Of a stretch of DNA of 24,540 nucleotides, positions 1-7,166 are shown piece by piece (the first letter of the stretch is position 1; every line of letters begins with the position of its first letter). The DNA is from Anaerolineales bacterium (lineage in GTDB: Bacteria; Chloroflexota; Anaerolineae; Anaerolineales; E44-bin32): assembly GCA_030606845.1 (NCBI GenBank), contig JAUWFP010000006.1, positions 1 to 24,540 of the forward strand, written 5' to 3'. Under the pieces are notes generated by a model, which was given only the letters and a program-made list of their open reading frames with translations, was not told the origin of the DNA and made no database searches. Made by a program: the position numbers and the translations under genes.

Positions 1-2025
1 ATGGCCGCGCGCATATTGGATCTGGCGGGCATCGTCGTAAATCGAAATACCATACCGGGCGACAGATCTGCGCTTGACCCTTCCGGAGTCCGCATGGGCA
101 CATCCTGGATCACCCAACGCGGATTTACAGAAAAGGAAACGATCACACTCGCGGACATCATCGCCGACGTTTTGATGGCAACAACACCCTATGAATTGAA
201 ATCACGTAAACGTCGAAATAGACGGGCGAAGGTAGATTTCAAGACCATGGAAGAGGCAAAGCTGCGCGTGAGCGAGTTGGCTGAGTCGGCGGGTATAGAC
301 TTCGATCCAACTGTCCATGGATATCCACACTTCTATTACATGGGCGATGAACCGCCAGGGAAGGGTCCAAGAGCGGCCTTTGACATTGGCGGCGATCGCG
401 TCCGCCAATTCTTGAATACAGCATTGAGCAGTGATGTCGAGGCGCTGGATCCCGAGCAAAGCCAGGCTACACGAATAAGCACACCGCAGGGTGAAATAGA
501 GAGTACCCTCACCTGTAAGTCCCCCTATGAATTCCAGCTAAGCGTGAAATCAAGCGAAGCAAATCTTGCTGCCGCCTGGCTGCGAGCTTTATCGGATGGT
601 TTTGTCAGCATAAAGGATGATGATCTCCTGGCGAAGCCCCCGGGACCGGCGTGGGTTCGGGAGTCAAACGAGCCGCCTGCGAAATCCGTCAAGGGGGATC
701 CGGCAGCTAATGAAAAGCCATTCTATATCGGTATTTCTGAGGGATCAGGTGAACCTTTACCGGAATTTAATTGGCAGGAACCAGAGGCGCAGGCCGAATC
801 CAAACGGACGACACTCCATGCGATCCATCAGGAGTTGGGCGCGAAGATGGCGCCGTTTGCCGGGTGGGATATGCCCTTGTGGTACTCAAGCGTTAGAGAG
901 GAACATCAAGCTGTCCGCACCGCTGCCGGCTTGTTCGATGTATCTCACATGGGAATCTACCAGGCAGAAGGACCTGATGCTGCGGTGTTCTTAGACAGCG
1001 TCTGTGGAAACGACATCGGCTATCTCAAGATCGGCGAATCGGTCTATACACATTTCCTGGACCCGGACGCAAACGTAATCGACGATCTGATTGTTTATCG
1101 GCGCGGAGAGGAAGAATACCTTCTTGTGGTGAATGCGTCGAACGACGATAAGGATTGGGCGCATCTGTGTGCGGTCCGTGATGGTGAAGTGCTCGTCGAT
1201 AATAAACGTCCATGGGCGAGAGCGTTTGGACGTAATGTTGTGCTCCGCAACCTGCACGATCCGGCGGAGGGGAAGGACATGCTGGTAGATATCGCCTTAC
1301 AAGGACCTTTGTCGCGTGACATCCTCCTAGCCCTGAAATGTGACGATGCCACTTGCAAACGAATCCAGAAACTGGATCGCGCCGAGCTTTGTGAAGCCAC
1401 GCTCGGAGGTGTCGATCTGGTTGTCTCCCGAACGGGTTATACCGGCGAAAAAATGTCCTTCGAGTTGTTTGTGCACCCCTACAAAGCGACAGTCCTATGG
1501 AAAGCCCTGCTGGATATTGGGGAACCGATGGGGCTCAAACCGATCGGATTAGGGGCGAGAGATTCATTGCGCATCGAAGCCGGGCTGCCCTTATACGGGC
1601 ACGAGATGGGCGGTGAGTTAGCTCTGGGTGTGGGAGAAGCAGGATTCCGCAGCTATGTGAAGACGTATAAACCATGGTTCATTGGACGAGAGAGTTTCCT
1701 GGAACGAGAAGCTGAGCGTGACAGTGTTGTGGTGCGCTTCCGATGTGATGTGAAGGGGATCCCCATGGTCCACCTCGGTGATCCTGTGTTGGATAAGCGA
1801 GGTCTCACCATCGGCGTAGTTACGAGCTGTGCTGCGGATCGGATGAATTATCTGACCGGACAGGCATACATCTACAAGAAGTACGCAGAAGAAGGGACGC
1901 CCTTCTTCATCTTCCAGGGTACGCCGATGAAGGCAGACGGTGAAACCAGACCGGATTTAAAGCCCGGGGATCGGATCTTCATCCCCACCGCGGCAACCGT
2001 CCTGCGGAGATTCCCAAAGCTGTAG
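1..2025 (+). CDS. Serine hydroxymethyltransferase-aminomethyltransferase fusion, copy 1 (5' end outside window)
   Basis: This is the 3' two thirds of a GlyA-GcvT fusion. The first codon is an ATG, but it aligns with Gln372 inside the complete paralogue at 9583-12732, so the true start lies left of the window. Residues 1-100 are the end of the SHMT domain (VVNRNTIPGD). Residues 108-222 form a middle module resembling a decayed half of GcvT. Residues about 265-674 are a full GcvT domain with GAKMAPFAGWDMP, GLFDVSHMG, the IDDLI acidic pair and VNASNDDKD. SHMT interconverts serine and glycine with tetrahydrofolate. GcvT normally moves the aminomethyl carbon of lipoyl-GcvH to tetrahydrofolate. No GcvH or GcvP gene is seen here. 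Two hairpins follow the stop codon. The family call is firm; the reaction of the fused protein is inferred. Confidence 0.9.
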   Translation: MAARILDLAGIVVNRNTIPGDRSALDPSGVRMGTSWITQRGFTEKETITLADIIADVLMATTPYELKSRKRRNRRAKVDFKTMEEAKLRVSELAESAGIDFDPTVHGYPHFYYMGDEPPGKGPRAAFDIGGDRVRQFLNTALSSDVEALDPEQSQATRISTPQGEIESTLTCKSPYEFQLSVKSSEANLAAAWLRALSDGFVSIKDDDLLAKPPGPAWVRESNEPPAKSVKGDPAANEKPFYIGISEGSGEPLPEFNWQEPEAQAESKRTTLHAIHQELGAKMAPFAGWDMPLWYSSVREEHQAVRTAAGLFDVSHMGIYQAEGPDAAVFLDSVCGNDIGYLKIGESVYTHFLDPDANVIDDLIVYRRGEEEYLLVVNASNDDKDWAHLCAVRDGEVLVDNKRPWARAFGRNVVLRNLHDPAEGKDMLVDIALQGPLSRDILLALKCDDATCKRIQKLDRAELCEATLGGVDLVVSRTGYTGEKMSFELFVHPYKATVLWKALLDIGEPMGLKPIGLGARDSLRIEAGLPLYGHEMGGELALGVGEAGFRSYVKTYKPWFIGRESFLEREAERDSVVVRFRCDVKGIPMVHLGDPVLDKRGLTIGVVTSCAADRMNYLTGQAYIYKKYAEEGTPFFIFQGTPMKADGETRPDLKPGDRIFIPTAATVLRRFPKL

Positions 2026-2049
2026 GTGATCAACCTCCTGAACGTGTAG

Positions 2050-2071
2050 GGGCCGACCCGTGTGTCGGCCC
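2050..2071 (+). terminator. Hairpin after glyA-gcvT copy 1 (family D palindrome)
   Basis: An 8-bp stem, GGGCCGAC with GTCGGCCC, around a 6-base loop begins 25 bases after the stop codon. A T-rich stretch follows, but not a clean T run. The same GTAGGGGC-type palindrome recurs at 12748, 15099 and 15488, so it is a dispersed element that may also end transcription. Confidence 0.55.
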
Positions 2072-2099
2072 GGTTTCTGCCTGTTTCCTATACTGGTAA

Positions 2100-2123
2100 G
2101 GGCGAGCCGGCGGCTCGCCCTTT
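2100..2123 (+). terminator. Second hairpin after glyA-gcvT copy 1
   Basis: A 9-bp GC-rich stem, GGGCGAGCC with GGCTCGCCC and loop GGC, is followed directly by TTTAAT. It has the form of an intrinsic terminator and would back up the hairpin at 2050. Confidence 0.6.
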
Positions 2124-2178
2124 AATGTCATTTCGAGTGAGCCGTGCAGCGGGGAGGGAATGAAATTACGCGGGAACT

Positions 2179-2311
2179 TGTCATGCTGAACCCATTCGGC
2201 TTCGCCCCCGACAAAACCGGGGGCTTCGCTCAGGCTAAACTCCTTGAAGCAATCTAATCCATTCTAGCGCGGAGATTGCCACGTCGCCCTGACGGGCTTC
2301 TCGCAATGACA
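2179..2311. repeat. Composite repeat: left half family C, right half family B
   Basis: The unit starts TGTCATGCTGAACCC and carries the GCTTCGCTCAGGCTAAACT segment. That segment is also found, in the opposite direction, inside the family C unit at 15220-15367. From about 2271 it changes to the inner and outer arm of family B (GGAGATTGCCACGTCGCCC, ending CTCGCAATGACA), as seen at 13536 and 14965. It keeps TGTCA and TGACA at its two ends although the halves come from different families. Confidence 0.7.
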
Positions 2312-2594
2312 TATGCAGGAAGGGTTCTGCGCTACTCATTGTCATTTCGAGTGAGCCGTGAAACGGCGACCGAGAAATCCCTGGGATGATTCTCTTACGA
2401 GCCCTTCTATAGATCTAGAACCACTCACTTCGCGCTCCCGGAACACATTATTTAGCGAATCCCTTCAGGGATTTCTCACCCCCTCTGGGGGTTCGAAATG
2501 ACAAATACGGGAATTCGGATTTCTCGCGGCCCGTCTTTATTGCAGGGGGTCCGTGGAAAAATGTTATCCCTATGCGACGATGCCCTCCCATAGA

Positions 2595-2693
2595 TGTCAT
2601 GCTGAACGAAGTGAAGCATCTCGTTCTTTGGAACGAATGGTTCTCCATGCGATAAACGAGATTCTTCGCTTCCTGCGGTCGCTCAGAATGACA
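2595..2693. repeat. Family C palindromic repeat
   Basis: This 99-base unit begins TGTCATGCTGAACGAAG and ends CGCTCAGAATGACA. Its inner parts, CATCTCGTTCTTTG and AACGAGATTCTTCGC, also occur in the unit at 15220-15367, so the whole element can fold into a long imperfect hairpin. Confidence 0.75.
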
Positions 2694-2773
2694 TTGGCCA
2701 GAGACATGTCATTTCGAGCGGAGCGAGAAATCCCTATGCTGTGACTTGGGAGAGCTCTGGTCGTTTGGTAAAT

Positions 2774-2819
2774 AGCTTCCGCACTCCACAAAAGCCACCG
2801 ACTCGGAATCTCACTCAAG
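2774..2819. repeat. 46-base gene-end repeat, copy A
   Basis: It covers the last two codons and stop of the membrane protein gene plus the bases beyond. It aligns without gaps to 4670-4715, which sits in the same place at the end of the DUF1015 gene. I count 37 of 46 identical bases, with 19 of 20 in the part starting AGCTTCCGCACT. Confidence 0.65.
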
Positions 2820-4463
2820 TGGGCTGTGACTTGTGAGATCGATCCTGTAGATCCTGACTTCTTCGTTCTCGAATGCGAGGTGTAGTTCAGTCAAAGATTG
2901 AAGCTGAAGATCCCCGTTTTCTTCCCTTTCGAAGGGTCCATGGATAATCCAGGAGCATCCACAAGTCTCCAGAAACGCTCGCCGTTCCTCGGTGGACATC
3001 CCTTCTTTACTATAGAACCGGTTAACCGTATCGGTTTTCTGATCGTAATAAAGGGTCTCCATCGGGTGCCCAATATACACCCTCAAACCCGTCCTGCCGG
3101 GAACGATCAGGCCCGTTCGAGGTGAGCTGAGCACAGCCTGGTCGATGTCCGCATGCTCTCCAAGCCAGTCCACGGCCTCAATCACTGGCGCGGGATCGTA
3201 TAGTTCACTTGGTAAATTGTTAACATACGCGCTCCCGGCCGCGATTAAATACATACTCGACGGCAAAGCCAAACCCACCAGCAGCGGAAAAATCCACTTC
3301 CGCAAAGACGATCCCATTTGCTCTGTTTGATCGTCAGGTATTTGCCGAAAGAGGCTGCGAACGCCCATGACCGCAAGCAAACCCAAGGGGATGGTTAGAT
3401 GGGCAGTAAAGCGTCGCTGAAGCAGCGTTGGTAAATATACAAGCCCAAACACGCCTACAACCCACGTTGCGGCCATTATGCCAAGGCGATCGCGTTCAAT
3501 CCAAACATGCCTTATTCCCAGCACCGCCAGTGGTCCAAGCACGCCTAACCCAAGCAGATAATACACAGGAGGAGGTGACAACAGGACCATTTGTAGGCGG
3601 AATTGCTCCCAATATTGATCTGAGGAGAAGGCCAACTCATTGTAGATGAGTAGAGGGAGCTGGATCATCAAGAGCAACAAACCGGAGATCACGATGCCCC
3701 GGTCTAGTCTGCGATTAGCGCGCCAATGACCCAGGGCAACCCCTGCCACTGCCAGGTCTGCAATGATGATCGAGAAAGGGTGAAAAGCAATCAACACAAG
3801 GCTGGCCGTAGCAGCCTGGATCCAATGAACCAACCGCCGGTCGGTTAGGAAATGGTCAAATGCCATGATTATGATTAGGATCAGTATGATAACCGCCGAA
3901 AAATGGGGAAACGTCACCAGGCTAAAGAATTCATATAAGTCGATGAGCCAGAAGTCGATCGGCGAGATTTGTGCTGTCGGCTGCCAATTGAATACCAACA
4001 TTATCCAACCGAATCCGGAAGCGGTGGCTGCCAGCAGAAAGCTTGCTCTCCGTGCAGGGATATCGGGAAAAACAGCAGTTAGAAATCGAAAGATCATTAC
4101 CAGCGCTAAAAGACCAAATAACAAGCGGGAAGCGTGGTAGGCGAAGGTTGGCTCCAATCTCATTGCGCCAGCCAGTCGTCCGAGGAGCAAATAAAATCCT
4201 TTTACCGCTTTCTCTGACCCTTGCTCGGTAGAAAACATAAACCTGTACGTCAGATGCCCCTGCACACCCTGCACCATCGTCGCCTTGTGGACCTCAAAAT
4301 CCTGTCGATCATAAACCACGCCTGCAAAGTTCTGAGCAGGGGTTTGAGCAAGATACCCGACGTATATCGGAATGAATGTAAGCCCAAGGATTACCGAAGC
4401 TGTAACGAAGAACCAGCGCCAATCATCGAATTGGACGGCGTTTTGTATTGCCCTCTTTATCAT
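2811..4463 (-). CDS. Polytopic membrane protein, GT-C glycosyltransferase-like
   Basis: About 550 residues with some ten hydrophobic segments, then a soluble C-terminal part of about 150 residues. The first segment (FFVTASVILGLTFIPIYVG) is followed by an outward loop with NFAGVVYDRQDFEVHKATM. That loop position and the C-terminal run GLRVYIGHPMETLYYDQKT resemble uncharacterised GT-C-fold, dolichol-phosphate-mannose transferase-like proteins. The sugar donor and acceptor cannot be told. The frame stays open up to 4685, but the extra residues are poor protein and overlap a transposase remnant on the same strand. I therefore prefer the ATG at 4463; the ATG at 4511 is also possible. Neither has a clear ribosome binding site. 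The gene lies downstream of the DUF1015 gene on the same strand. Confidence 0.75.
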   Translation of the reverse strand: MIKRAIQNAVQFDDWRWFFVTASVILGLTFIPIYVGYLAQTPAQNFAGVVYDRQDFEVHKATMVQGVQGHLTYRFMFSTEQGSEKAVKGFYLLLGRLAGAMRLEPTFAYHASRLLFGLLALVMIFRFLTAVFPDIPARRASFLLAATASGFGWIMLVFNWQPTAQISPIDFWLIDLYEFFSLVTFPHFSAVIILILIIIMAFDHFLTDRRLVHWIQAATASLVLIAFHPFSIIIADLAVAGVALGHWRANRRLDRGIVISGLLLLMIQLPLLIYNELAFSSDQYWEQFRLQMVLLSPPPVYYLLGLGVLGPLAVLGIRHVWIERDRLGIMAATWVVGVFGLVYLPTLLQRRFTAHLTIPLGLLAVMGVRSLFRQIPDDQTEQMGSSLRKWIFPLLVGLALPSSMYLIAAGSAYVNNLPSELYDPAPVIEAVDWLGEHADIDQAVLSSPRTGLIVPGRTGLRVYIGHPMETLYYDQKTDTVNRFYSKEGMSTEERRAFLETCGCSWIIHGPFEREENGDLQLQSLTELHLAFENEEVRIYRIDLTSHSPLE

Positions 4464-4651
4464 CCCAAGCTTGTGTCTCGATTGACGTTTGGTGGTCTTT
4501 TCGGTCTGCATTGTGGGATCCAGGCGACTGTGCTGGCAGGCTCGAAATTGATCGTGATATCCAGACGTTTCGCTTCGAGCGTGAAAGGGTCTTTGGAGAC
4601 CTCCCATAAAGATGATAGACCCAGCGCTGCTTCCAATGTGGAGTAATTCAT
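4464..4651 (-). pseudogene. ISL3-family transposase N-terminal remnant
   Basis: The frame starting at 4651 reads MNYSTLEAALGL, then LWEV, then EAKRLDITINFEPAST and ending IPQC. This matches the start of ISL3-type transposases: a short lead, ALGL, PWEV, then an RLDI-I-F strand before a CPxC zinc knuckle. The first cysteine of the knuckle is lost (IPQC), and the frame closes at 4460. Only about 60 residues survive of a protein of roughly 400 or more, and no inverted ends are visible. It ends where the membrane protein gene begins. The family call rests on remembered pattern, not a search. Confidence 0.55.
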
Positions 4652-4660
4652 GATTGAAGA

Positions 4661-4677
4661 CGGAAGCAGAGCTTCCG
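4661..4677 (-). terminator. Hairpin downstream of the DUF1015 gene
   Basis: A perfect 7-bp stem, CGGAAGC with GCTTCCG and loop AGA, begins about 30 bases past the DUF1015 stop. The next bases on the minus strand are TCTTCAATC, so the T run is weak. It overlaps the gene-end repeat. Confidence 0.45.
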
Positions 4678-4715
4678 CACTTCACAAAATATATCGGCTC
4701 AGAAACTCATTCAAG
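4670..4715. repeat. 46-base gene-end repeat, copy B
   Basis: Partner of 2774-2819. It includes the last two codons and stop of the DUF1015 gene and the bases just beyond. The best conserved part reads AGCTTCCGCACTTCACAAAA. Confidence 0.65.
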
Positions 4716-5948
4716 ACTGTGAATGACCAGCCCGCTGCGTAATTTTGGCTCAAACCAGGTGGTTTTCGGAGGCATGATGTTCCCGGTATCGGCGATGCTG
4801 ATTAATTGCTGCATGGATACCGGATAAAGGGCGAAAGCCACCACCATCTCTCCGCTATCTACCCTTCTTTGTAGTTCTCCCAACCCCCTCATGCCGCCGA
4901 CAAAGTCGATATGTTTCGAGGTTCTCAGGTCTATGATATTGAGAATGGGTTCCAACACTGATTTTGAGAGTATCGTGACATCTAAAACGCCGATGGGATC
5001 ATTGTCGTCATACGAGCCTTCGTTGGCGATTAACTCATACCACTTTCCCTGCAGGTACATGCCGAAGGTATGAAGTCTTTCCGGCTTGAAGGGCTTGTCC
5101 CCCTTCTCTTTTACTGCAAACACCTCACTGAGCCGCCCCAGGAATTCCTCGGGGGTCAGGTCATTCAGGTCCGTCACCACCCGGTTGTAATCCAGGATGC
5201 GCAGTTGATTGTCCGGAAAGTGCACTGCCAGGAAGTAGTTGTATTCCTCGTCCCCGGTGTGATTTGGGTTGTCCTTCTTCTTCTCATTACCCACCAGCGC
5301 GGCTGCTGCCGTGCGATGGTGGCCGTCGGCAACGTAGGTTGCTGGAAGTTCGTTAAACAACTCGATCAAACGCTGAATCTTTTGTTTGTCGTCTATCACC
5401 CAGAAATGGTGGCCGATATTGTCAGCGCTTGTGAAATCATATTCCGGGTCCTGTTTCTCCACGATCTCCTTGATGATTTCGTCAATATCGGGAACGGCGG
5501 GGTATGCAAAAAAGACGGGCTCTATGTTCGCATTTGTGATACGAACGTGCTTCATTCGATCTTCTTCCTTGTCGGGGCGCGTTAATTCGTGTTTCTTGAT
5601 GATCCCGTTCATGTAGTCATCTACACCTGCACAGCCGACCAAACCGTATTGCCTGCGGCCATCCATGGTTTGCGCGTAGATGTATAGGTGCTCTTCACCG
5701 TCCTGCTCTAAGTACCCTTTCTCTCTAAACGACGCGAAGTTCTCCTTCGCCTTGTCATAAACCGCCTGGATATGTATGTCGGTTCCCGGTTCGAAGTCGA
5801 TTTCGGGTTTCGTGATGTGCAGCAGCGAATGAGGATTTGCTTCCTCCCTGGCTTCTTCAGAGTTCAGCACGTCATACGGGCGGCACGCCAGTTTCTCCAC
5901 AATGTTCGCCGGCGGGCGTAATCCACGGAAAGCTTTCAATATCGCCAT
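4707..5948 (-). CDS. DUF1015 family protein, linked to serine biosynthesis
   Basis: This 413-residue soluble protein has the marks of the DUF1015 (COG4198) family. The start AFRGLRPP leads into ACRPYDVLNSEEAR. A central KHELTRPDKEEDRMKH lies at 119-134, and VADGHHRTAAA surrounds residue 210. The length is normal for the family, whose biochemical role is not settled. Genes of this family often sit next to serA and serC, as here (serC, serA, then this gene on one strand with the NYN gene in between). That suggests a part in phosphoserine or serine metabolism. The DGHHR motif recalls the ParB-like fold of free serine kinases, which is only a resemblance. The start is the ATG at 5948, with a weak ribosome binding site. 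Confidence 0.88.
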   Translation of the reverse strand: MAILKAFRGLRPPANIVEKLACRPYDVLNSEEAREEANPHSLLHITKPEIDFEPGTDIHIQAVYDKAKENFASFREKGYLEQDGEEHLYIYAQTMDGRRQYGLVGCAGVDDYMNGIIKKHELTRPDKEEDRMKHVRITNANIEPVFFAYPAVPDIDEIIKEIVEKQDPEYDFTSADNIGHHFWVIDDKQKIQRLIELFNELPATYVADGHHRTAAAALVGNEKKKDNPNHTGDEEYNYFLAVHFPDNQLRILDYNRVVTDLNDLTPEEFLGRLSEVFAVKEKGDKPFKPERLHTFGMYLQGKWYELIANEGSYDDNDPIGVLDVTILSKSVLEPILNIIDLRTSKHIDFVGGMRGLGELQRRVDSGEMVVAFALYPVSMQQLISIADTGNIMPPKTTWFEPKLRSGLVIHSLE

Positions 5949-6021
5949 AGCTCTAATCCCTCACTGATGATCTAAGTATCGTAACGTTTCATAATCTTAA
6001 CGGCATTGTTATTCTGATGCA

Positions 6022-6203
6022 CACTTCGACAGGCTCCCCACTCCCTTCCGTCGGGGACTTCGTCCCCGATAAAACCGGGGACTCGCAGGATAAACTCCGC
6101 GACGAAGAACATCGCCCTACCATAGTGACCGTAAAGGGTAAAACCGAGATACTTCGCTCCCAGAGCCTGTCCTGAGCGGAGCTGAAGGAATCGCTCAGAA
6201 TGA
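6022..6203. repeat. Degenerate family C repeat in the 5949-6323 gap
   Basis: The gap between the DUF1015 start and the NYN gene end has no credible gene. On the minus strand it carries TCATTCTGAGCGATTCC, then AGCTCCGCTCAGGACAGGCT and GCGAAGTATCTCGG, the same elements as family C. It then has a GGGGACTTCGTCCCC hairpin and AGCCTGTCGAAGTG-like bases at the far end. Unlike the others it has no intact TGTCA ends. Confidence 0.55.
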
Positions 6204-6252
6204 TAAACCGGTTTCGTGATGAACGGCAGAGTAAGGCTCGCGGAATTTGAAA

Positions 6253-6290
6253 TACGGCAGCGCGCCGTCTGCTCCATTCTGATGTTAGGC
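6253..6290 (-). other. Possible truncated attC-like site after the NYN gene
   Basis: On the minus strand, 33 bases after the NYN stop, there is GCCTAAC (6284-6290), matching the RYYYAAC core of integron attC sites. It is followed by ATCAGAATGGAGCAG and a small stem, ACGGC with GCCGT (6254-6268). The expected second half with GTTAGGC is not found, so this would be half a site. A 7-base core alone occurs by chance about three times in a window this size. Confidence 0.35.
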
Positions 6291-6323
6291 GGAAAATCTT
6301 CTGAAATGTGAACCTGAACATCT

Positions 6324-6932
6324 TCAAGACCATTCGGTTGGTTTTGGAACAGAAAAACCATCTCCAATTACTGGATCAGAGAACTGGAACTGGCGCAGTC
6401 TCTTCCACTTTGTTCGATATGTGGTATCGGCAACTGTGATTAAATCCTTGGATACTCGGAATGGTGGAAAAACAACGTGCAGGGTAATTCCCTCCCCTAA
6501 GGTCCGTATCCAATTCAATGTTGGAACCTGGTCAGAATCGCCTGTTACTAAGACAAGTGCATCATGACCCTTAGATAACGCATCAGAGTACATATGTAAC
6601 GCCATTAGTACGTTGGTTTGCTTCTCGGAGAATCCTGATCCAATCGGAATATGTTTTCCCTGGATGACAGTCAAATGATCAAGAGTGCTGAGGGCTTTTA
6701 AGTATGCTTCTTGCCTATACTGTTTATGGGGATTTCCTCTAATCGGTGCTGTGAAGTACTTGATTTCCTCGAGATGATGACCCTTCGGGAGGAAAGAGAG
6801 GATGAAATCATCGAGCTTTAACCAGAGATATTTTCGGAGAGGACGACTGGATGGATCGCCAGGTATTTTATATCGCTTATCCATTAGGCCACTATAGAGA
6901 TTAAACCCATCAATGTATGCAATTGTCCTCAT
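6324..6932 (-). CDS. NYN-domain (LabA/DUF88, PIN-like) putative ribonuclease
   Basis: This 202-residue protein starts MRTIAYIDGFNLYSG, giving the first acidic residue (D8) and N11 of the NYN/PIN-like fold. It continues with SEKQTNVLMALHMYSD (102-117) and LVTGDSDQVP (128-137, acids D132 and D134). NYN proteins are metal-dependent nucleases, usually acting on RNA. At the position where relatives read KxTDV this one has N107, so one acidic ligand may be missing. The start is the ATG at 6932, with GAGG five bases upstream. The gene separates serA from the DUF1015 gene, which are otherwise a likely unit, and is flanked by GTTAGGC and GCCTAAC. It may be a cassette. A promoter facing away lies only 10 bases upstream of its start. 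Confidence 0.85.
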   Translation of the reverse strand: MRTIAYIDGFNLYSGLMDKRYKIPGDPSSRPLRKYLWLKLDDFILSFLPKGHHLEEIKYFTAPIRGNPHKQYRQEAYLKALSTLDHLTVIQGKHIPIGSGFSEKQTNVLMALHMYSDALSKGHDALVLVTGDSDQVPTLNWIRTLGEGITLHVVFPPFRVSKDLITVADTTYRTKWKRLRQFQFSDPVIGDGFSVPKPTEWS

Positions 6933-6941
6933 TTTTCCTCA

Positions 6942-6970
6942 TTGAATATCAGTCAGACCTATTGTATAAT
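6942..6970 (+). promoter_or_regulatory. Strong sigma70-type promoter facing right
   Basis: TTGAAT at 6942-6947 and a perfect TATAAT at 6965-6970 are separated by exactly 17 bases, with TG just before the -10. Transcription would start near 6977 and run into the two hairpins at 6983-7029. No protein gene follows on this strand. Confidence 0.65.
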
Positions 6971-6976
6971 CAATTT

Positions 6977-7036
6977 ACGTCCCCGTAGTCTAGCGACTAC
7001 GGCCGCAACCACTCCCACGGGGTGGTTGCTTTATTT
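6977..7036 (+). ncRNA. Candidate small RNA with two hairpins, divergent from the NYN gene
   Basis: Directly downstream of the promoter are two perfect 8-bp stems. The first is CCGTAGTC with GACTACGG (6983-6990 and 6995-7002, loop TAGC). The second is GCAACCAC with GTGGTTGC (7005-7012 and 7022-7029), followed by TTTATTT, an intrinsic terminator shape. CCCCGT (6981-6986) is also complementary to ACGGGG (7017-7022), so a second fold is possible. The predicted RNA is about 60 bases long and has no open frame. I do not recognise the RNA family. It could also simply be a terminator pair facing the end of serA. Confidence 0.5.
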
Positions 7037-7048
7037 AATCGAGCATCT

Positions 7049-7055
7049 GCCTAAC
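7049..7055 (-). other. GTTAGGC core upstream of the NYN gene
   Basis: Read on the minus strand this is GTTAGGC, the GTTRRRY core at which integron cassettes join. It is in the right orientation to be the upstream boundary of a cassette holding the hairpin RNA and the NYN gene, whose downstream core GCCTAAC is at 6284-6290. No second arm is seen beside it. Chance occurrence cannot be ruled out. Confidence 0.3.
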
Positions 7056-7166
7056 TGAGTAGCTAATACCTTTGTTTCTTTCATTCCCAAGGCTCGAGAA
7101 AACGAGGGTTCCCCTGATGCAACCAAATAGGACGGCTAATTTCCAGTTATAAACTATGTTGCCGGA

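Larger units (their letters stand above)
2126..2735. repeat. Cluster of palindromic intergenic repeats (family A and relatives)
   Basis: No gene is credible in 2026-2810. The stretch is built from short dispersed repeats. Family A units pair TGTCATTTCGAG at one end with GAGAAATCCC at the other. They lie at 2126-2160, 2340-2382, 2467-2503 (inverted) and 2707-2735. Related units are at 13411, 13646, 14894, 15164 and 15438. Short open frames in this area are translations of the repeats and were left out. The composite unit at 2179-2311 and the unit at 2595-2693 are listed separately. Confidence 0.8.

Noticed and set aside
5070..5585. 171-codon open frame opposite the DUF1015 gene
   Set aside because: It is an antisense shadow of a well-supported conserved gene and has no recognisable features of its own.
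5972..6367. 131-codon open frame on the minus strand between the DUF1015 and NYN genes
   Set aside because: It is a translation of a degenerate repeat and of the attC-like bases, and its first codons overlap the NYN gene in another frame.
6977..7036. tRNA-like opening GTCCCCGTAGTCTAG
   Set aside because: The following bases form a perfect hairpin with it and there is no T-arm (GTTCRA) or acceptor stem partner, so it is not a tRNA.
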